Assembly: GCA_002841455.1 (NCBI GenBank)
Contig: PGZT01000003.1
Location: 1-48,847, forward strand
DNA from: Firmicutes bacterium HGW-Firmicutes-21
GTDB taxonomy: Bacteria; Bacillota; Clostridia; Oscillospirales; CAG-382
Reading direction: 5' to 3'
DNA: 48,847 nt
Under the pieces are notes generated by a model that was not told the origin of the DNA, did not search any database, and saw only the letters and a list, made by a program, of their open reading frames with translations. Below are positions 43,977 to 48,847 of this stretch, one piece after another. A program made the position numbers and the translations under genes. Each line of letters opens with the position of its first letter. Within the stretch, counting starts at the first letter, position 1.

Positions 43977-44570
43977 TTAATTACAATTATTCATCGCCTT
44001 ATCTATTTCACCGTTAAGTATAAGCTCTATCGCTGTAAAAACCTTGTCGAAGTCGGCGCTTATTTTTGAATATTCATTTGCCGTAAGCTTGGACAAAACA
44101 TAATCGGCAAGCTCATATTCGGGGTGCGGCTTTGCTCCTATGCCGATTTTTATCCTGGGAAATCCGTCACCCATATGCTGTATTATACTCTTCAGCCCGT
44201 TATGACCGCCGTCGCTTCCCTTGCGTTTTATTCTTAGCTGACCAATATCAAGAGATATGTCGTCAAATATTACTATTATGTTTTCCGGTGCGATATTATA
44301 ATACGACGCCGCATCGGCTACCGCTTCTCCCGAGTTGTTCATATAGGTCTGCGGCTTCATCAGTAATACGCTCGTATCGCCTATACTGCCCTTACCCACC
44401 ATAGCCATATGCTTTAATTTTTTTATCGGGATGCCTACTCTGCCGGAAATATAGTCGAGCGCCATAAACCCCGCGTTATGCCTTGTTCTTGCATATTTCT
44501 CGCCCGGATTCCCCAGCCCGACTATTAAATATTCGCAGAGCGTTTTCTTTTTATTACCGAAAAATCTCAC
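43977..44570 (-). CDS. pth: Peptidyl-tRNA hydrolase
   Basis: This 197-residue enzyme releases tRNA from prematurely dropped peptidyl-tRNA. The motif VGLGNPGEKYARTRHNAGF near 17-35 holds the catalytic histidine. MKPQTYMNNSGEAV near 75-88 and FDDISLDIGQLRIKRKGSDGGHNGLKS (split here only for description) near 105-131 carry the other conserved residues, including the catalytic aspartate and GGHNG. The start is GTG, with AGAGG about nine bases upstream, and about ten residues precede the usual family start. It is the first gene of pth-mfd-prsA-tyrS. Confidence 0.95.
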   Translation of the reverse strand: MRFFGNKKKTLCEYLIVGLGNPGEKYARTRHNAGFMALDYISGRVGIPIKKLKHMAMVGKGSIGDTSVLLMKPQTYMNNSGEAVADAASYYNIAPENIIVIFDDISLDIGQLRIKRKGSDGGHNGLKSIIQHMGDGFPRIKIGIGAKPHPEYELADYVLSKLTANEYSKISADFDKVFTAIELILNGEIDKAMNNCN

Positions 44571-44602
44571 CGCTTTAACCTCTGTACAAATTTATCGTAA
44601 GT

Positions 44603-44631
44603 AGTTTACCGATATAAACGGTGTTTGTCAA
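44603..44631 (-). promoter_or_regulatory. Promoter of the pth-mfd-prsA-tyrS operon
   Basis: On the minus strand a perfect TTGACA (44631-44626) and TAAACT (44608-44603) are 17 bp apart, about 32 bp before the pth start. Confidence 0.75.
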
Positions 44632-44707
44632 TATAAATATTTTCGGGTTATGATTAATGTTTTTTGTAAATATTATATTAATATGAAGATAAACCTGTCG
44701 AAAGCTA

Positions 44708-44735
44708 TAGACAAACAGGAAAAATATGTTATAAT
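44708..44735 (+). promoter_or_regulatory. ppdK promoter
   Basis: TAGACA (44708-44713) and a perfect TATAAT (44730-44735) are 16 bp apart, about 57 bp before ATG 44793, divergent from the pth promoter. Confidence 0.75.
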
Positions 44736-44792
44736 AGCTTGGTTGAGGATTTAATAAACCTATAATTCAATAATGGAGGATACAAAAATTTT

Positions 44793-47426
44793 ATGAGTAA
44801 AAAGTTCGTATATCTTTTTTCCGAGGGCAATGTTTCCATGCGTAACACCTTAGGCGGCAAGGGCGCTAACTTAGCCGAAATGACACTTCTCGGAATGCCT
44901 GTACCGCAGGGCTTTACCATTACGACTGAAGCGTGCAACAAGTATTATGAGGATGGTGAGGTTATTTCCGAGGATTTGGAAAAAGAGATTCATCTTTATA
45001 TTTCCAAAATGGAGGAGATAAATAACAAGAAGTTCGGCGACATAAACAATCCGCTGCTCGTTTCGGTTCGCTCCGGTGCGAGAGCATCAATGCCGGGCAT
45101 GATGGATACCATTCTTAACCTCGGACTTAATGACGAGGTTGTTGCGGGGTTGGCAAAGCTTACGGGGAACGACCGTTTCGCTTATGACTCCTACCGACGC
45201 TTTATACAGATGTTCTCCGATGTTGTTATGGGTGTTGAGAAGAAGAACTTTGAGGTTATTATAGATAAACTGAAGGAAGAGAAGGGCGTTAAGCTTGATT
45301 TGGATTTGGACGCTGAGGATATGAAGCGTTTGGTCAAGGAGTTTAAGGCTTACTACAAATCGAAAAAAGGCACGGACTTCCCCACCGACCCGAAATCGCA
45401 GCTCATTGAAGCGGTTAAGGCTGTTTTCCGTTCATGGAACAACGAACGGGCAATAGTATACAGAAGAATGAACGATATACCCGTTTCCTGGGGTACGGCG
45501 GTAAATATACAGGCAATGGTCTTTGGAAACATGGGCAAGACCAGCGGTACGGGTGTCGCCTTTACAAGAGACCCCTCCACAGGCGAGAAGAAGCTGTACG
45601 GTGAATATCTTATGGACGCACAGGGCGAGGATGTTGTGGCGGGAATCCGCACACCGCTGCCTATTTCATCGTTAAAGGATGTTATGCCCGAGGTTTATGA
45701 GCAGTTCGTTGAAATAGCGGACAAGCTCGAGCGGCATTACAGAGATATGCAGGACATGGAGTTTACCATAGAGAACGGTAAATTATTTATGCTCCAGACC
45801 AGAAACGGCAAGCGTACCGCAGCGGCGGCACTTAAAATCGCCGTTGACCTTGTTAACGAAAAAATGCTTACCATAGACGAGGCTATTCTTAAGGTTGACC
45901 CTAAGCAGTTGGATGCGCTCTTACATCCGCAGTTCGTTGCAAGCGAGATAAACAAGGCAACCATTGCGGGAACAGGCTTAGCAGCATCCCCCGGTGCCGC
46001 TTGCGGAAAGGTATACTTCTCAGCCGAGAAAGCAAAGGAGCACGGAACCGAGAAGAAGGAAAAGGTCGTGCTTGTCCGTCTCGAGACCTCTCCCGAGGAT
46101 ATTGAGGGTATGTATGCCTCCGAGGGTATCCTAACCGTCAGAGGCGGCAAAACCTCCCATGCGGCGGTTGTCGCAAGGGGAATGGGCAGATGCTGTGTTG
46201 TCGGCTGTGGCGATATAGTTATGCGCGAGGAAGAGAAATACTGTATTATCGGCGGTAATTGTGTCCGTGAGGGAGATTATATATCGCTCGACGGCTCTAC
46301 CGGTAATGTATATATAGGACAAATCCCTACCACGGAGGTCAGTATCTCAGGTGATTTCGAGACCTTTATGAGCTGGGCGGATCAAAGGCGTGTTCTCAAG
46401 GTGCGTGCCAACGCCGATACTCCGCTTGATGCCGCTCAGGCAATTAATTTCGGTGCGGAGGGTGTCGGTCTCTGTCGTACGGAGCATATGTTCTTTGAGG
46501 CGGACAGAATAAGCGCAATGCGTGAGATGATAGTTTCCAAAACCGCCGCTCAACGCCGTGCCGCTTTAGACAAGCTTCTGCCTATGCAGAGAAGTGATTT
46601 TGAGGGCATTTTCAAGGCGATGAAGGGCTACCCCGTTACAATCCGCTTTTTGGATCCCCCGCTGCATGAGTTCCTTCCGAGCGACGATGAAGATATAGCC
46701 GTTCTTGCAAAGGAAATGGGCATTAGCTTTGACGAGCTAAAGGCTACCGTCATTTCTCTGCACGAGCTTAACCCGATGATGGGACACAGAGGCTGCCGTT
46801 TGGCGGTCAGCTACCCCGAGATAGCGGAGATGCAGACGAGAGCTGTTATCGAGGCTGCGATTGAGGTTAATAAGGACGGCTGCGGCGTTATTCCCGAGAT
46901 AATGATTCCGCTTGTCGGCGATATCAACGAGCTTAAATATGTCAAGAGTGTTGTGGTAAAGACCGCCGATGAAATAATTTCCGGCGCAGGCATAAAGCTC
47001 GAATACAAGGTCGGCACAATGATAGAGATTCCCCGTGCGGCGCTTACCGCCGATGAAATTGCAAGCGAAGCGGAGTTCTTCTCCTTCGGTACAAATGACC
47101 TTACGCAAATGACCTTCGGCTTTTCGAGAGATGACGCAGGCAAGTTCCTTGAGGCTTATTATAAAAAGGGTATTTTTGAGAGCGATCCTTTTGCAAAGCT
47201 CGACCAAATCGGTGTCGGCAGGCTTGTAAAAATGGCTTCTGAGCTTGGACGCTCTGTACGCCCCGATATAAAGCTCGGTATCTGCGGCGAGCATGGCGGA
47301 GACCCCTCCACCGTTGAGTTCTGCCATACTGTCGGACTTGATTATGTATCCTGCTCTCCCTTCAGAGTACCGATAGCCCGTCTTGCCGCCGCACAGGCTG
47401 CTGTTAAAGACGGAAAGAGCAAGTAA
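44793..47426 (+). CDS. ppdK: Pyruvate, phosphate dikinase
   Basis: This cytoplasmic enzyme interconverts PEP + AMP + PPi and pyruvate + ATP + Pi. In anaerobes it often serves as a PPi-linked glycolytic step. The 877 residues match the full length: an N-terminal ATP-grasp domain (SVRSGARASMPGMMDTI near 91-107), a central phosphohistidine domain with the swivelling His in GGKTSHAAVVARG near 451-463, and a C-terminal PEP barrel (GHRGCRL near 660, CGEHGGDPS near 831 with the catalytic Cys). GGAGGA lies upstream of ATG, with a somewhat long spacer. It is monocistronic with its own promoter. It acts at the PEP-pyruvate node beside NifJ. Confidence 0.97.
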   Translation: MSKKFVYLFSEGNVSMRNTLGGKGANLAEMTLLGMPVPQGFTITTEACNKYYEDGEVISEDLEKEIHLYISKMEEINNKKFGDINNPLLVSVRSGARASMPGMMDTILNLGLNDEVVAGLAKLTGNDRFAYDSYRRFIQMFSDVVMGVEKKNFEVIIDKLKEEKGVKLDLDLDAEDMKRLVKEFKAYYKSKKGTDFPTDPKSQLIEAVKAVFRSWNNERAIVYRRMNDIPVSWGTAVNIQAMVFGNMGKTSGTGVAFTRDPSTGEKKLYGEYLMDAQGEDVVAGIRTPLPISSLKDVMPEVYEQFVEIADKLERHYRDMQDMEFTIENGKLFMLQTRNGKRTAAAALKIAVDLVNEKMLTIDEAILKVDPKQLDALLHPQFVASEINKATIAGTGLAASPGAACGKVYFSAEKAKEHGTEKKEKVVLVRLETSPEDIEGMYASEGILTVRGGKTSHAAVVARGMGRCCVVGCGDIVMREEEKYCIIGGNCVREGDYISLDGSTGNVYIGQIPTTEVSISGDFETFMSWADQRRVLKVRANADTPLDAAQAINFGAEGVGLCRTEHMFFEADRISAMREMIVSKTAAQRRAALDKLLPMQRSDFEGIFKAMKGYPVTIRFLDPPLHEFLPSDDEDIAVLAKEMGISFDELKATVISLHELNPMMGHRGCRLAVSYPEIAEMQTRAVIEAAIEVNKDGCGVIPEIMIPLVGDINELKYVKSVVVKTADEIISGAGIKLEYKVGTMIEIPRAALTADEIASEAEFFSFGTNDLTQMTFGFSRDDAGKFLEAYYKKGIFESDPFAKLDQIGVGRLVKMASELGRSVRPDIKLGICGEHGGDPSTVEFCHTVGLDYVSCSPFRVPIARLAAAQAAVKDGKSK

Positions 47427-47609
47427 GTATTTTCCCGAAAACATTGCACTTTTCAACTCAAACCCATGTCCTATTCCGTTTCACAATAGATTGCGAAGAA
47501 ACCAAAGCTTTTGGCAAAGAAACCGGAGGGTGTCTCTGGTAATTGAAATGGAAGAATTTAGAGGTCGAGGTAGATTATTTTGTAAAATAGAAATCCCTTG
47601 TTCGCATTA

Positions 47610-47680
47610 TGAACTGCACCTAAAAAGCTAGACATGTGATATAATAGGCACATGAATAACTAAAGAGGTGCAGTTTTATT
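47610..47680 (+). mobile_element. Left-end remnant resembling an IS3-family element
   Basis: The sequence from 47610 (TGAACTGCACC, then AAAAAGCTAGACA) resembles IS3/IS150-type left ends as I remember them. The inverted octamer CTGCACCT/AGGTGCAG (47614-47621 and 47666-47673) brackets a TATAAT, as in the short leader of such elements. No transposase frame follows, so only the end would remain. No database check was possible. Confidence 0.4.
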
Positions 47681-47689
47681 GTGTTAAAA

Positions 47690-47755
47690 ATGGATACAAA
47701 ACAAAAAAATATAGTTTGGTTTTAGCAAATAGTAGTAGAGGATATGCCTTTGGAT
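47690..47755 (+). pseudogene. Possible N-terminal remnant of a PEP-synthase-like gene
   Basis: From ATG 47690 the frame reads MDTKQKNIVWF, a TAG stop, then QIVVEDMPL. With the stop ignored this resembles the N-terminus of phosphoenolpyruvate synthases (WF-x-x-[IL]-x-x-x-D-[VI]-PL before VGGKNASLGEM), but the glycine-rich continuation is missing. It is too short to be sure, and chance similarity is possible. Confidence 0.25.
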
Positions 47756-47797
47756 AAAAAAACTTCGGTCCATAAGAATAAATCTTACAGATCGAAG
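47756..47797 (-). terminator. Terminator of the collagen-like gene
   Basis: On the minus strand a 15-bp stem (47797-47783 with 47777-47763; one mismatch, two G-U pairs) and a five-base loop are followed by seven U. It starts 9 bp after the stop codon. Confidence 0.9.
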
Positions 47798-47806
47798 AAA
47801 TTGATT

Positions 47807-48847
47807 TTACGGACTTAATTTTTGAATTAATATTGAAGCGTTTGAGTTTATCCGTGTTCCTCCAGCTAATAATTGCAGCGTAACACCGGCACTACTTGTA
47901 TGATTTCTGACAGTTAGATTATCACCAGCGGCCGCTCTTACAATGACCATACCTGGATTCGGTTGAGTCCCTGCACCTGAGCCATATATGCTACCAGCAA
48001 CAGTAGCACCGTTTTGAAATAGAGTAAATTGATTTGGTTCTACTCCTGCAACATTAAACCATACAGCATAATCGCCGGTACTACCAAGTTCTATTTGAGC
48101 AGTCCCTGGTGCATGAGAAATTGCACCAACTATAATTCCATTCGTACTAAACAAGATATCGGATTCTAAAGCTACAACCTGCGCATCTAAATTATAAATA
48201 TACGCATATGCGGATAATCCATTTGTGCCTGAAGGGCCTTGCGGACCAACTGGACCTTGTGGGCCAACATCACCTTGCGGACCGGTGGGACCAACAGCGC
48301 CTTGAGGACCTGTGTCACCGGCAACACCTTGCGGACCCGTCTCTCCAGTGGGACCTTGCGGACCGGTGGGACCAACAGCGCCTTGAGGACCTGTGTCACC
48401 TGCAACACCTTGCGGACCCGTCTCTCCAGTGGGACCTTGCGGACCAGCTGGGCCAACAGCGCCTTGCGGACCTGTGTCACCTGCAACACCTTGCGGACCC
48501 GTCTCACCAGTAGGACCTTGCGGACCGGCTGGGCCAACAGCACCTTGCGGACCTGTGTCACCTGCAACACCTTGCGGACCTGTGTCACCAGTAGGGCCTT
48601 GCGGACCGGCTGGGCCAACAGCACCTTGTGGACCTGTGTCACCGGCAACACCTTGCGGACCCGTCTCACCAGTAGGACCTTGTGGACCGGCTGGACCAAC
48701 TGCACCTTGAGGACCTGTGTCACCGGCAGGACCTTGTGGACCAGTCGGACCAACAGCACCTTGCGGACCGGCTATACCAGTAGCGCCTTGCGGACCAGCA
48801 GGACCAACAGCACCTTGCAGACCGGTGGGACCGGCAGCACCTTGCGG
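47807..48847 (-). CDS. Collagen-repeat (BclA/BclB-like) surface protein, 5' end missing
   Basis: The C-terminal 346 residues of a collagen-like protein run in from the right edge. Residues 1-210 or so of the visible part are uninterrupted Gly-X-Y triplets rich in GPQ, GDT, GET, GPT and GVA. A globular C-terminal domain of about 135 residues follows (from [13 protein letters not shown], with [20 protein letters not shown] and ending ILIQKLSP) of the type that trimerises exosporium filament proteins such as BclA and BclB. Such proteins decorate spore or cell surfaces. The codon and base composition of the repeat differ from neighbouring genes. Next to it are mobile-element remnants, which suggests acquisition by transfer (inference). 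The signal or N-terminal targeting sequence lies beyond the window. Confidence 0.9.
   Translation of the reverse strand, partial: PQGAAGPTGLQGAVGPAGPQGATGIAGPQGAVGPTGPQGPAGDTGPQGAVGPAGPQGPTGETGPQGVAGDTGPQGAVGPAGPQGPTGDTGPQGVAGDTGPQGAVGPAGPQGPTGETGPQGVAGDTGPQGAVGPAGPQGPTGETGPQGVAGDTGPQGAVGPTGPQGPTGETGPQGVAGDTGPQGAVGPTGPQGDVGPQGPVGPQGPSGTNGLSAYAYIYNLDAQVVALESDILFSTNGIIVGAISHAPGTAQIELGSTGDYAVWFNVAGVEPNQFTLFQNGATVAGSIYGSGAGTQPNPGMVIVRAAAGDNLTVRNHTSSAGVTLQLLAGGTRINSNASILIQKLSP
48230..48847 (-). repeat. 81-bp tandem repeats encoding collagen triplets
   Basis: The anchor word TGTGTCACC recurs at 48311, 48392, 48473 and onward every 81 bp, which is nine Gly-X-Y triplets. About five near-identical copies occupy 48237-48720; more degenerate triplets continue to the window end. 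Differences are mainly synonymous or swap GET/GDT. Such arrays change copy number by slippage or recombination, and may have been mis-assembled. Confidence 0.9.

Larger units (their letters stand above)
47427..47806. other. Gene-free stretch with apparent mobile-element and gene debris
   Basis: The 380 bp between ppdK and the collagen-like gene contain no intact gene. The right half is more AT-rich than its neighbours. It holds an IS3-like end, a possible remnant of a PEP-synthase-type N-terminus broken by a stop codon, and the strong terminator of the collagen-like gene. I see nothing recognisable at 47427-47600, including no obvious ppdK terminator. Confidence 0.6.

Noticed and set aside
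48208-48759. Long open frames on both strands across the collagen repeat, besides the Gly-X-Y frame
   Set aside because: An 81-bp in-phase repeat without stops keeps other frames open. Their products (for example repeats of [12 protein letters not shown]) lack starts with ribosome binding sites, and only the Gly-X-Y frame continues into a folded C-terminal domain.
48230-48847. CRISPR array
   Set aside because: The repeats are contiguous 81-bp coding units with no unique spacers.

Overview
The window looks like one contig from a strictly anaerobic, low-to-mid GC Gram-positive bacterium of the class Clostridia, probably an Oscillospirales/Ruminococcaceae-type organism (inference). The pointers are pyruvate:ferredoxin oxidoreductase, pyruvate phosphate dikinase, a dockerin-bearing polysaccharide deacetylase, strong purine-rich ribosome binding sites, TTGACA/TATAAT promoters and U-tract terminators. 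Both ends lie in repetitive DNA: an insertion-sequence end at the left and a collagen-type tandem repeat at the right. That is where assemblies often stop.

Left third (1-17.8 kb), all on the minus strand. A seven-gene operon (12603 to 152) encodes a giant secreted solute-binding protein with carbohydrate-binding-like N-terminal modules, two complete MalF/MalG-type permease pairs, an NHL-TPR-Yip1 membrane protein and a large secreted DUF5696-like protein. It has no ATPase. One promoter and one terminator bracket the set. I read it as a surface system for capturing and importing a complex carbohydrate, and it is the best candidate here for an undescribed machine. Next come a membrane-anchored VanY-like protein whose zinc-site residues all appear lost, and nifJ.

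Middle (18-29 kb). A YifB/ComM-type AAA ATPase is followed by an intergenic cluster of DnaA-box-like 9-mers, two membrane proteins of unknown function and a cold-shock protein. On the minus strand lie a three-gene operon that couples a stand-alone cobalamin-binding protein to a MacB/LolCDE-like ABC pair, and a metE-metF-lysR methionine operon.

Right-centre (29-34.5 kb), plus strand: ccdA, a thioredoxin-reductase-like flavoprotein lacking the NADPH motifs (a candidate ferredoxin-dependent enzyme) and a TlpA-like thioredoxin together form a thiol-redox module. Then come a CBM9-like protein, a dockerin/polysaccharide deacetylase, tRNA-Arg(ACG) on the minus strand and a metallo-beta-lactamase-fold hydrolase.

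Right end (34.5-48.8 kb). There is an old-yellow-enzyme/enoate-reductase-type flavoprotein, two small membrane or zinc-ribbon proteins, the housekeeping operon pth-mfd-prsA-tyrS, and ppdK on the plus strand. A 380-bp gap with apparent mobile-element and gene debris precedes a BclA/BclB-like collagen-repeat protein that runs off the end of the window.

Functional links: NifJ makes reduced ferredoxin, which could feed the TrxR-like flavoprotein. PpdK and NifJ sit around the PEP-pyruvate-acetyl-CoA node. MetE and MetF make methionine without cobalamin, although a cobalamin-binding protein is encoded next door.
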